From Globodera rostochiensis (lineage: Eukaryota > Nematoda > Chromadorea > Rhabditida > Heteroderidae), in the NCBI GenBank assembly GCA_018350325.1, contig JAEVLN010000016.1, forward strand, positions 1,410,693-1,474,692: a DNA stretch of 64,000 nucleotides. The letters are read 5' to 3'. A program made the translations under genes and the position numbers. This document shows, one piece after another, positions 35,011 to 44,639 of the stretch. Numbering within the stretch: the first letter of the stretch is position 1; every line of letters begins with the position of its first letter. The notes beneath the pieces are model-generated. The model was given only the letters and a program-made list of their open reading frames with translations. It had not been told where the DNA came from and made no database searches.

Positions 35011-37339
35011 ATGGAAACTCTGGTGGCAAGCGATCGATTCCAACGCTTCTACAACTGTTCCTTTTATGAGTATGAATCGGTGCCGAGAATGGCGCGCAAA
35101 AATATGCACGTCGGCATAATCCTTTTGATGTTGTACGCCGTTTTTGAGGTGGACGGATATTTCGTAAAGTTGGCAGTCATTTTGCATTCAGATTCTCTAC
35201 TTGCCATGTCTGGCCGTCTTTGCTCGAAGAGAGAACATTCTTCAATTTCAAATGCATTGTCCAGGCCTTTACTGTGCCGAATCGTTGACTGCCGTCATTT
35301 TGGCGTTGAACCGATGCATTGAAATGTGGGACAACAGAATTGTTCGGATACTGTTTGATGGGCACAGAATGTACTGGTGGATGGCTGGTGTTGTGCTGTA
35401 CGGCTTCGTTTTGGGCACTTTCACCATTCCCCCAATGCCCAATGGCATGTTTGTCGGCTGGTTTTGGAATCCGCACATTGCCTACTTCGACGATACAGAG
35501 GGCGTTGTAAGTTTAATATGTTGGCCATTTAATTGTCGGCATATACAGTACCAGAACAAAGCGTTCACGGCCCACAACATTAGCATCGGATTCGGACTGC
35601 CGTTGATCTATGCCGTGTTCTACATAATTATGCACAAAAAAATGAGCATGATTGGAGCGGAAGGAGTTCAAAACCGACAGAGGGCCGCTGAACGTCGTAA
35701 AAGCAAAGCCAACGTTGGGAGATGAATGCTGCCTAAAACAAATTGGAATTTAAAATTATGAAAATATTTAAGATATTCGTCCAAGTTCTGTTAATTGGCA
35801 TTCTGCACATGTTCTGCACACTCCTCTACGTGTACATCCAGTACTTCCCGGTTCCAAGTTGGGTGATTATGTCGGCAAGTTACGCGTGGATTGTATCCCA
35901 AGGTAATTAATTAAAAATGAATTAAAAACTAATTAATGACAATGGCAACATTGACGAACTGTTCAGGCTTCATTCCGGTCATCTACATCACTTTCAACAA
36001 GTACATCCGCCGCAGCATTAAGCGCTTCTTTTACCATTCCCCCGATGGTTGGCCCCAGAATATGGTTCCAAATTCCTCGGCCTGTCAACCTTCCCTCCCC
36101 CCCAACCCCTTCCCCCTTCTAGCCCATACCCCATTCCTCCCGGCTACCGGTCCGAATCCCACTCCAGCAAAAAGTGTCTCGAATCCAACTCAAGCCAAAA
36201 TAGGTCCGAATCCCACTCGTCCGAATCCCACCCAAGCCAAAAGTGTCTCGAATCCCACTCGTCCGAATCCCACCCAAGGCAAAATAGGCCCAAATCCCAC
36301 CCGTCCGAATCTCACCCAAGCCAAAAGTGTCTCGAATCCCACTCAAGCCAAAAAAGGTCCGAATCCCACCCGTCCGAATCCCACCCAAGCCAAAAGTGTC
36401 TCGAATCCCACTCAAGCCAAAAAAGGCCCGAATCCCACCCGTCCGAATCCCACCCAAGCCAAAAGTGTCTCGAATCCCACTCAAGCCAAAATAGGTCCGA
36501 ATCCCACCCGTCCGAATCCCACCCAAGCCAAAAGTGTCTCGAATCCCACTCAAGCCAAAAAAGGTCCAAATCCCACCCGTCCGAATCCCACCCAAGCCAA
36601 AAGTGTCTCGAATCCCACTCGTCCAAATCCCACCCGTCCGAATCCCACCCAAGCCAAAATAGGTCCGAATCCCACCCGTCCGAATCCCACCCAAGCCAAA
36701 AGTGTCTCGAATCCCACTCGTCCAAATCCCACCCGTCCGAATCCCACCCAAGCCAAAAGTGTCTCGAATCCCACTCGTCCGAATCCCACCCGTCCGAATC
36801 CCACCCAAGCCAAAAGTGTCTCGAACCCCACTCAAGCCAAAATAGGTCCGAATCCCACCCGTCCGAATCCCACCCAAGCCAAAAGTGTCTCGAATCCCAC
36901 TCAAGCCAAAATAGGTCCGAATCCCACCCGTCCGAATCCCACCCAAGCCAAAAGTGTCTCGAATCCCACTCGTCCGAATCCCACCCGTCCGAATCCCACC
37001 CAAGCCAAAAAAGGTCCGAATCCCACCCGTCCGAATCCCACCCAAGCCAAAAGTGTCTCGAATCCCACTCGAGCCAAAAAAGGTCCGAATCCCACCCGTC
37101 CGAATCCCACCCAAGCCAAAAGTGTCTCGAATCCCACTCAAGCCAAAAAAGGTCCGAATCCCACCCGTCCGAATCCCACCCAAGCCAAAAGTGTCTCGAA
37201 TCCCACTCAAGCCAAAAAAGGTCCAAATCCCACCCGTCCGAATCCCACCCAAGCCAAAAGTGTCTCGAATCCCACTCAAGCCAAAAAAGGTCCGAAGGTG
37301 GCATTCGGACGGGTGGGATTTGGACCTTTTTTGGCTTGA
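35011..37339 (+). CDS. SRT-class serpentine chemoreceptor, missing TM2, repeat-encoded tail
   Basis: A nematode 7-TM receptor of the Srt family. Exon 1 (35011-35148) has FYNCSFYEYESVPRMARK, the typical extracellular N-terminus, then GIILLMLYAVFE. Exon 2 (35192-35506) has ILYLPCLAVFARREN (end of TM1), then jumps to YCAESLTAVILALNRCIEMW (TM3), ILFDGHRMYWWMAGVVLYGF (TM4) and FVGWFWNPHIAYFDD. Exon 3 (35549 to about 35713) has NISIGFGLPLIYAVFYIIMH (TM5). Exon 4 (35773-35902) has IFVQVLLIGILHMFCTLLYV (TM6). Exon 5 (from 35967) has GFIPVIYITFNKYIRRSIKR (TM7). About 55 residues covering TM2 are absent although the frame stays open. After about 36147 the frame runs into an array and reads NPTQAKSVSNPTRP for about 390 codons to 37339. 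Confidence 0.7.
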
Positions 37340-38900
37340 GTGGGATTCGAGACACTTTTGGCTTGGGTGGGATTCGGACGGGTGGGATTTGGACGAGTGG
37401 GATTCGAGACACTTTTGGCTTGGGTGGGATTCGGACGGGTGGGATTTGGACCTTTTTTGGCTTGAGTGGGATTCGAGACACTTTTGGCTTGGGTGGGATT
37501 CGGACGGGTGGGATTTGGACGAGTGGGATTCGAGACACTTTTGGCTTGGGTGGGATTCGGACGGGTGGGATTTGGACCTTTTTTGGCTTGAGTGGGATTC
37601 GAGACACTTTTGGCTTGGGTGGGATTCGGACGGGTGGGATTTGGACCTTTTTTGGCTTGAGTGGGATTCGAGACACTTTTGGCTTGGGTGGGATTCGGAC
37701 GGATGGGATTCGGACCTTTTTTGGCTTGAGTGGGATTCGAGACACTTTTGGCTTGGGTGGGATTCGGACGGGTGGGATTTGGACGAGTGGGATTCGAGAC
37801 ACTTTTGGCTTGGGTGGGATTCGGACGGGTGGGATTTGGACCTTTTTTGGCTTGAGTGGGATTCGAGACACTTTTGGCTTGGGTGGGATTCGGACGGGTG
37901 GGATTTGGACCTTTTTTGGCTTGAGTGGGATTCGAGACACTTTTGGCTTGGGTGGGATTCGGACGGGTGGGATTCGGACCTATTTTGGCTTGAGTGGGAT
38001 TCGAGACACTTTTGGCTTGGGTGGGATTCGGACGGGTGGGATTTGGACCTTTTTTGGCTTGAGTGGGATTCGAGACACTTTTGGCTTGAGTGGGATTCGG
38101 ACGAGTGGGATTCGGACCTTTTTTGGCTTGAGTGGGATTCGAGACACTTTTGGCTTGGGTGGGATTCGGACGGGTGGGATTTGGACCTTTTTTGGCTTGA
38201 GTGGGATTCGAGACACTTTTGGCTTGGGTGGGATTCGGACGAGTGGGATTTGAGACACTTTTGGCTTGGGTGGGATTCGGACGGGTGGGATTCGGACGAG
38301 TGGGATTCGAGACACTTTTGGCTTGGGTGGGATTCAGATGAGTGGGATTCGGACCTATTTTGGCTTGAGTGGGGTTCGAGACACTTTTGGCTTGGGTGGG
38401 ATTCGGACGGGTGGGATTCGGACGAGTGGGATTTGAGACACTTTTGGCTTGGGTGGGATTCGGACGGGTGGGATTCGGACGAGTGGGATTCGAGACACTT
38501 TTGGCTTGGGTGGGATTCAGATGAGTGGGATTCGGACCTATTTTGGCTTGAGTGGGGTTCGAGACACTTTTGGCTTGGGTGGGATTCGGACGGGTGGGAT
38601 TCGGATGAGTGGGATTCGGACCTATTTTGGCTTGAGTGGGGTTCGAGACACTTTTGGCTTGGGTGGGATTCGGACGGGTGGGATTCGGGCTTATTTTGGC
38701 TTGAGTGGGGTTCGAGACACTTTTGGCTTGGGTGGGATTCGGACGGGTGGGATTCGGATGAGTGGGATTCGGACCTATTTTGGCTTGAGTGGGGTTCGAG
38801 ACACTTTTGGCTTGGGTGGGATTCGGACGGGTGGGATTCGGGCTTATTTTGGCTTGAGTGGGATTCGAGACACTTTTGGCTTGAGTGGGATTCGGACCGG
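36147..38900. mobile_element. Giant inverted tandem array (foldback) with CCGAATCCCAC words
   Basis: The left arm (36147-37296) consists of CCGTCCGAATCCCACCCAAG, CCAAAAGTGTCTCGAATCCC and ACTCAAGCCAAAAAAGGT words. The right arm (37303-38900) is the inverse: GGGATTCGGACGGGTGGGAT, TCGAGACACTTTTGGCTTGG. Outer ends are CCGGTCCGAATCCCACT and AGTGGGATTCGGACCGG. Sub-units are multiples of three, so several frames stay open on both strands for hundreds of codons, which produces artefactual long ORFs. No target duplication was identified. The RNA or single strand could form a hairpin of over 1 kb. Confidence 0.85.
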
Positions 38901-39237
38901 AATTCCTCCCTCCCGGGAAGGCCAACTGAGCGCCAGACTTTTAAGAAAAAAGGCTTCCCACTACATGGTGAGCGCCATATTTTTTAAATATAAAGGAAAA
39001 GGTATTGATCACCTCCAAAAAAAGCGACCCCGTAACCCCCCCCCCCGTTTCCTTCCTCCAACAGTGACCCCCCCCCCCTTCCACGCACATATCTTCCTCC
39101 TTCCCGTCCTCCCAATTCCTTCCTCTTTCCCTCCCTCCGCTCTTCCATACCCCCCCCCCCCCTCTCTATTCACATCTACCAACGCGCACGCTCTTTGAGT
39201 TTATAAAAAATAAACACCTAAATAAAATTATAACATT
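38901..39237. other. C-rich stretch between array and integrase remnant
   Basis: From about 39030 the + strand is poly-C/CT-rich (runs at 39039, 39069, 39150). No gene is supported. The array frame continues into it only as low-complexity proline/serine. Confidence 0.4.
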
Positions 39238-39522
39238 ATGATGATAAATATGAGCAAGGTAGATAAAATATTGAAAAAAGTTTATTTCGACCTCAAGTCT
39301 CCGTCGAGTTTTGCGGGGGTAAATAAAACTTTAGAGGAAGCGAGAAAGGTAGATCCAAAAATTAAAATGGAGCATGTTACCAAGTTTCTCGAAAAACAAA
39401 AAACTTACACTCTCCATAAACCTATTGGGGGGGGGGGAGGGAAGGTTTTGACAGGCCGAGAAATTTGGAACCATATTCTGGGGACAACACTGCTACCGGG
39501 CAAAAGTCTTGACATTTTTTAA
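39238..39522 (+). pseudogene. Polinton/Maverick-type integrase N-terminal remnant
   Basis: The ORF reads KKVYFDLKSPSSFAGVNKTL and then ...KTYTLHKPI. The combination of a Y-D-x-x-x-P-x-S-F-x-G-V start, a helix ending in a Q-K-x-Y-T-L-H-K-P motif and an acidic/basic linker is characteristic of the region before the catalytic core of integrases of Maverick/Polinton elements and related retroelement-like integrases. After the motif the reading falls into a poly-G run (39428-39438) and degenerates, so the catalytic D,D-35-E part is absent. No other Polinton gene is nearby. Confidence 0.45.
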
Positions 39523-39746
39523 CATTGCGCTAACACGCTATACCAACTCGATTAGCTTTAATTCCTTTCAAATTATGTACTACTACATGGGCAACGCGCT
39601 TTTTTCCAAATTCGATTTACATTTAAATAGAAATTCAGATCGCAGACATTTATTTAAAAACTGAAAAGGTCCAAATTACTGGTGGTCACAAATAAATTGC
39701 GGACATTCCCATCACAACACTCCTTCAATCCGCGTCATCCATGCAC

Positions 39747-40126
39747 TTAAACCCCACATTTGCAGTCAGCTCCGCATTTGCAATGCTCGCAGACGCACTT
39801 CTCTAAACAATTTTAAAGGGGAAAAAAATCAAATCGATTTAAATGCTTCAACAAAAATAAAAAATATTCAATTCAATTTTGGTTAGATGAATTGGGCTAA
39901 CTCTTACACAAAACACGAAGTAAAAAAAGAGGGTTTGGGATCCCGTATTTTTTTAGAGAGGGACCCGGAAATTTCTAAACGAGAAAGTTTTAAATATATA
40001 CAAATGTAGGCAAAATCTTACCATTGCCGCACTTTGGCGCAACCTGTTGCTGCTGCGTTTGAGTGGCAGTTTCCTTAAATATTTATTGAAAAATAAATTT
40101 TAAAAATTCTTATCACCACATACCAT
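39747..40126 (-). CDS. Metallothionein-like 36-residue protein, three exons
   Basis: Exon 1 is only the ATG (40126-40124) followed by GTATGT. Exon 2 (40073-40022) encodes ETATQTQQQQVAPKCGN and ends at GTAAG. Exon 3 (39802-39747) follows TTTAG and encodes KCVCEHCKCGADCKCGV before TAA. The frame closes exactly across all junctions (3 + 52 + 56 = 111 bases). Seven cysteines are arranged as C-x-C and C-x(2-3)-C pairs with no aromatic residue, typical of metallothioneins that bind zinc, copper or cadmium in the cytosol. It is shorter than C. elegans metallothioneins and has a Gln-rich N-terminus. Missed by ATG-based ORF finding because of the split. Confidence 0.55.
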
Positions 40127-40433
40127 TTTTGTTCGGTAAAATTTGCTTAAATAGGCTGCTGCTTGTTTTTTACTCTGAAATAAGAAAATGAATTGCGAAA
40201 GATGAATACATTCGAATGTGCTTAATTTATGCGAATTTTCGTTTATTTAATGGATAGAGAAGAATGGATTCGCCGGATTGGTGCGATTGGATTGAATGGG
40301 GGGGGGGGGGGAAAGAATAAAACTCCTCACTCAGCATGAATGGAAGAATATAATGCAAGTGTATGTATGTGTATGTTCGCCTACACTACATCACAATTAT
40401 TTTGTGGATTGAGAAGGATCGCACAGATGTACA

Positions 40434-41283
40434 TAGGGTTCGGATAATCGGGTTGGGGCCGGGCGGGCTTTTTTCCGGGCAACCCGAAAGTGGCCGGGCG
40501 GGCTTTTCCGGGCGAATATTTTTGGGTTTTTCCTCCGGGCGGGCTTTGCCGGGCGAATGCCGGGCGAATACCGGGCTTTAGCCCGGATTTTGGAAAACAT
40601 CCGAATACCGGGCGAATATTTAAAAAATTTTTTGAAACAGCTTAAAAGTTAGAGATTGATCATTCCTGATCATGTACGATATAGACCAAGGATGTGTATC
40701 GTATCGTAATCGTAAATATCGTAATTTAGAGCCATATCGTATCGTATTTTTGCTAAAAATCACCCGTATTATAATTTTTGAGGCCCCAGATTCGGGAGGG
40801 GGGTCGGCGGTGCCGATAGGCGCCGCCGAGAAATTTTTGAATTTTTTACTCAATTTGTTAAGAGATTTTCATCCAAAATTTAAAAATATTGTACCTTTTT
40901 TTTGAAGTTTTTACGAATGCGAGGGCCCGGAAGTGCCGATAGGCGCCGCCGGGAAAATTTTTTTGATTTTTGATGACAATTTGTAAAGAAAATTGGTTCA
41001 AAAATTACGAATTTTGCAAAACAAAGGGGTTCCCTACTTGCAAAAATGACAAAAAATATTCGGAAAATATTCGGTTTTTTGGGGCCGGGCGGGCTTTTTT
41101 CCGGGCAACCCGAAAGTGGCCGGGCGGGCTTTTCCGGGCGAATATTTTTTGGTTTTTCGTCCGGGCGGGCTTTGCCGGGCGAATACCGGGCTTTAGCCCG
41201 GATCGAATATTTCCTAGTCGGGCGCCCGCCCGGCCGAATGCCCGCCCGTTGCCCGCCCGACCCGGGCGCCCGTCCGAACCCTA
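40434..41283. mobile_element. hAT-like foldback element, CCGGGCG words, TSD GATGTACA
   Basis: Termini TAGGGTTCGGA and TCCGAACCCTA, with the exact duplication GATGTACA at 40426-40433 and 41284-41291. Arms are GGGCCGGGCGGGCTTTT and CCGGGCGAATA words. The core has two GC-rich palindromes (40803-40830, 40925-40952) and the AAAACAAAGGGGTTCCCTA block. It interrupts the end of a Tc1-like element. Confidence 0.88.
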
Positions 41284-41285
41284 GA

Positions 41286-41804
41286 TGTACAGTATCGGAC
41301 ATAAGTATATGCCCAAAACATATTTGGATATGAAAATTGTCATAGCAGCTTTTAAAGCTGTTGAAGCCAGCCAATTGTTAGAGATTAAATTTAGCGCCAT
41401 TTGCTAGCTTCAAAATGAGCCCAAACTCACTGCGCTTCAAGCACTCTCCGATTTGTTTGCCCCCATTGAACTCAACCTGCTCAAAAATTGGGTGGACAAA
41501 AGTATATGCCCAAAAAGCTCAACGCTTTATTTCTAAGCATATGCACCAAGACAAACAAAGAATTTTAACATTTTATTGATGTCCAATTGAACCCTAACCC
41601 CACACCATCACAGTTCCACCGCCAAACTTCACTGTTGGGACGATGTACCGCTTGTGGTACCTCGTTTGGGGGGGGGGGGGGGGACGGCGGATAAATCGAC
41701 GCACTGCGGAATTGTAGAGATGGAACGGCGCCTCGTCGCTGAAGAGCACGGTCGACCACTGCTGGGGTAAAGTGTATAAGAGCCCGAATCTCACCTCCAT
41801 TCAT
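41286..41804 (-). mobile_element. Tc1-like transposon remnant with transposase fragment
   Basis: The left end starts TACAGTATCGGACATAAG and carries AAGTATATGCCCAAAA at about 41303 and again near 41500, like the internal direct repeats of Tc1-like ends. On the minus strand (41804-41565) a transposase fragment reads QQWSTVLFSDEAPFHLYN, then RYIVPTVKFGGGTVMVWG. The S-D-E-x-x-F and G-G-x-x-M-V-W-G motifs are those of the Tc1/mariner DDE catalytic domain. The rest of the domain is lost. Confidence 0.65.
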
Positions 41805-42061
41805 ACCAATTTCGAACCCCTGACCCGAATTCGAACATTTTTTCGAAAATTCAAAAATGTTCAGAAATCAATTTTGGTCTCAAAATCGTTCTCAAAAAGC
41901 ATGAATTCGGGTCCGGGATTCAGAATTGGGCAAAATGAATGTTAGATTCGTATTCTATGGCCCAGAAAACCCCTAGAAAACCTGTTTTGAATTTTTGAAA
42001 AAATGTTCGAATTCGGGTCAGGGGTTCGAAATTGGTATGAATGGAGGTCAGATTCGGATTC
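41783..42061. mobile_element. Palindromic MITE
   Basis: CCATTCATACCAATTTCGAA, CCCCTGACCCGAATTCGAAC and ATTTTTTCGAAAATTCAAAA on the left are mirrored almost exactly on the right (TTTGAATTTTTGAAAAAATG, TTCGAATTCGGGTCAGGGGT, TCGAAATTGGTATGAATGG). Arms are about 75 bp including CCGAATCTCACCT / AGGTCAGATTCGG. It overlaps the end of the Tc1 fragment. Confidence 0.7.
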
Positions 42062-42149
42062 TACGCCCCGGAATACCCCTGATAAAAAATTTTTATCGAC
42101 TTTAAAAAAAATTTTTATTTTTTGACATTTCGTGGTTTTTGGCTGAGTT

Positions 42150-42236
42150 GACATTCCGTGGCTTTGACATTTCGTGGCTTTGACATTTCGTGGCTTTGAC
42201 ATTTCGTGGCTTTGACATTTCGTGGCTTTGACATTA
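42150..42236. repeat. 16-bp tandem repeat TTTGACATTTCGTGGC, five to six units
   Basis: TTTGACATTTCGTGGC repeats with a period of 16 bp. The first units are degenerate (GACATTCCGTGG). It lies in AT-rich DNA after the palindromic MITE. Confidence 0.8.
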
Positions 42237-42474
42237 TGTTGGCGCGCCCTTTTTGCGCCCCCCCCCCCCTGCTTTCTCCGTGGCACTGCAACGCCCAAGT
42301 TCTGCTGGTGGTAGCCTTACTCCGTTCATTTGACAGGGATTCAATGGGTAAAATAAACAAAAGATGCAATAAAATGATGAATTTTCGACTGAATTCAAAA
42401 TATTTTTTAAATTCGGATTTTTGTGTTCTTTCGAGAGAGATCCTTGTGGACTTTTAACTAGAGACCGGCAACTC

Positions 42475-42625
42475 AGCCCAAACAAAATTTTGTACAAAAT
42501 TTTTTGGGTTTCTTTTGGGTTTTTCTCAATTTGACCAAAACCAAAACCAAATTTTTGGGTTTCTTTTGGTTTTGGTATTTTTTGGGTTGACAAAACCCAA
42601 AATTTTGTACAAAACCAAAAAATTT
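42475..42625. repeat. AAAATTTTGTAC-word palindromic repeat, copy 1
   Basis: CCCAAACAAAATTTTGTAC, AAAATTTTTTGGGTTTC and CCAAAACCAAAACC are reiterated and mirrored (AAAACCCAAAATTTTGTAC). It begins after GAGACCGGCAACTCAG. A second copy lies at 43655-43825. Confidence 0.6.
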
Positions 42626-42723
42626 TAGAAACCATAATAAAATGCCCAAATTTCCTATTTTCTTAAAATTTTTTAATAAAAGTTTTATTCAAAGCATCAG
42701 GAATATTTTTTAGGTGTGTAAAT

Positions 42724-42842
42724 TAGGGTTGAGCGGGACCGGGACTTTTGGGAAAAACCGGGACCGGGACTTACCGGGACCAGAAAAACCGGGACCGGGA
42801 CCAAGATTTTCAACCGGGACCGGTACCGGGACCGGGACTTTT
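42724..42842. repeat. CCGGGACC-word element end (left)
   Basis: It starts TAGGGTTGAGCGGGACC and continues CGGGACTTTTGGGAAAAACC. The 8 bp before it (GTGTAAAT) recurs at 43635-43642, but no mirrored right end is seen there, so the element may be truncated. The inverse end type is at 4900-5008. Confidence 0.55.
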
Positions 42843-42984
42843 CAAGGGAAAAATTTTTTATTGTAATGTTCAATGGTAAAACAAAATTTTTTTTTTGTTA
42901 TTCAAAAATATCTTCCTCATTGTCTTGAACTTTAATTTTATCGTCATCATTCTTTTTTTTGAGATTCTGCTTTACTTTTAGGGA

Positions 42985-43590
42985 GGGTGGGGGTCGGCGG
43001 TGCCGATAGGCGCCGCCGAGAAAATTTTTTGAAATTTTGACTCAATTTTGTTAAGAAAGTTAATCAAAATTTTAGCAAAATTATGAATTTTGCTCGGAAT
43101 TTCAGAGAAAAAAACTGGTTTACGTAAATGTAGAGGATGCCCGGCGGTGCCGACAGGCGCAGCCGGAGAAATTTTTTGAACATTTTAATGATTTTGTTAA
43201 GAAAATAGAAGCAAAAATTCAGGAAGATGTGATGAATTTATTTCAAAAATTTTTGATTTAGCTCGCAATTTAATTAAAAAATATTTAAAAATTATAAAAT
43301 ATTTTTATTATTAGGGTGAGAAAATTATGTGAGTAGAGGAAAAAGGATAAATAAATGTTTTTACTCAAGCGGACTCGAATTGCAACCAAAATTTTAAAAT
43401 TACGGCACTTTTTTTGAATTTTAAAAAAAAAATTTGAAAATTTATTTTAATGGGGGGGGGGGGGGAAGCGTATGTGAGAAGAGAAAAAATAAAAAATAAG
43501 TGCCCGCACTACGGCGGGTTCGAACCCAACACATAACGTAAGAGTTACCGAAAACACAAACCACTAAGCCATCAATTACTTATAAGCACC
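42985..43590. other. GC-rich palindrome dimer plus tRNA-like module
   Basis: Palindromes at about 42993-43020 and 43141-43167 lie in the same orientation, 148 bp apart. On the minus strand at about 43580-43505, GGCTTAGTGGTTTGTG and GTTGGGTTCGAACCCGCCG form a tRNA-like head. This is the standard core of the foldback elements, here after a CCGGGACC-type left end. No gene is seen. Confidence 0.55.
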
Positions 43591-43654
43591 TGTAAAAATG
43601 ATTGGAAAATCACTCGATGATGCCATCTTTAGGGGTGTAAATTCAACCGGGCAA

Positions 43655-43825
43655 CACTCAAAACTTTTGTACAAAAAAGGGCATAACCCAAACAAAATTT
43701 TGTACAAAATTTTTTGGATTTCTTTTGGCTTCATTTGGGTTTTGCCCAATTTGACCAAAACCAAAACCAAATTTTTGTTTTTTTTTGTACAAAAAACCCC
43801 AAAAAATTTTTGGTTTTGGTCCGGA
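43655..43825. repeat. AAAATTTTGTAC-word palindromic repeat, copy 2
   Basis: AACCCAAACAAAATTTTGTA and TTTGACCAAAACCAAAACC correspond to copy 1 at 42475-42625. A shared flank (CTCCGTGGCACTGCAACGCC) follows at about 43860 and precedes copy 1 at 42278. Confidence 0.55.
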
Positions 43826-44214
43826 CTCTACTTTTAACAGACACTTTTTGCCCCGGCTTTCTCCGTGGCACTGCAACGCCAGCAGAAGTTCTGCTGGGGG
43901 TAGCTTTGGGCTTCAATGGGTAAAATAAAATGCCCTTTTCTCATTCTTTGTGTATATGAATTATTCATTTTGGGATGACAATTTTTATTGTATCGTTCAT
44001 TCGCTGTTCTTCGTTCCATCCCCTCCGCTTCCCTCTTCGGCCAGATGATAGTCCTCGTCCAACTCGGGCCCCCGCTTTTGTTCATCACCACCACACCTTT
44101 CTCCTTCCCGCTGTTGCTGTTCCTCTTCGGTCGTGGTTTCCGATCTCAAACTGCATTCGCTGTTAGCTCTATACCGGTTGTCAAAATAAATAGAAAAACA
44201 ACAGTATGTATGTT

Positions 44215-44340
44215 AGAGATCTCGTTTCGAGGATCTCGAAAAATCTCGACAGTATCTCGAAAAATCTCGACAGTATCTCGAAAAAACTCGACAGTATCTC
44301 GAAAAATCTCGACTCGAGATCTCGCTCGAAGCTCAAGTCC
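44215..44340. repeat. ATCTCGAAAA-word stutter repeat
   Basis: AAATCTCGACAGTATCTCGA is repeated four times, ending in CTCGAGATCTCGCTCGAAGC. It is related in base composition to the GAGACCGAG family. No mirrored end is seen. Confidence 0.6.
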
Positions 44341-44408
44341 GGTCTTTAAAGTATGTACATAAATAAAAAGTATGAAAATTGATCCGATTTTGTTTTTTGC
44401 AGTGAAAA

Positions 44409-44632
44409 AATAGAATTCGACACTCGGTCGATATTTGTTCTATTCGACACTTAGACTTTTCGACACTCGGACATTTTTTGTTCTGTTCGACACTCGGATA
44501 GTATTTGCACTATTCGACACTCAGACTTTTCGACACTGGGACTTTCGACACTCGGACATTTTTAGTTCTATTCGACCCTCGGACATTTTTTCCACTATTC
44601 GACACTCGGACTATTCGACACTCGGATCGGAA
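44409..44632. repeat. TTCGACACTCGGA-word stutter repeat
   Basis: ATTCGACACTCGGAC and TTTTCGACACTCAGAC units of irregular spacing alternate with ATTTTTTGTTCT-type linkers. The array passes directly into the next one at 44640. Confidence 0.7.
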
Positions 44633-44639
44633 GCGGCCA

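Noticed and set aside
35936..39198. Very long ORFs (up to 734 codons) in several frames on both strands
   Set aside because: They follow from array sub-units being multiples of three without stops. Only the SRT C-terminus at the left edge is supported as coding.
42716..43642. GTGTAAAT on both sides of the CCGGGACC-type element as a target duplication
   Set aside because: The right side lacks the expected inverted terminus, and its flank resembles a second copy of the neighbouring repeat.
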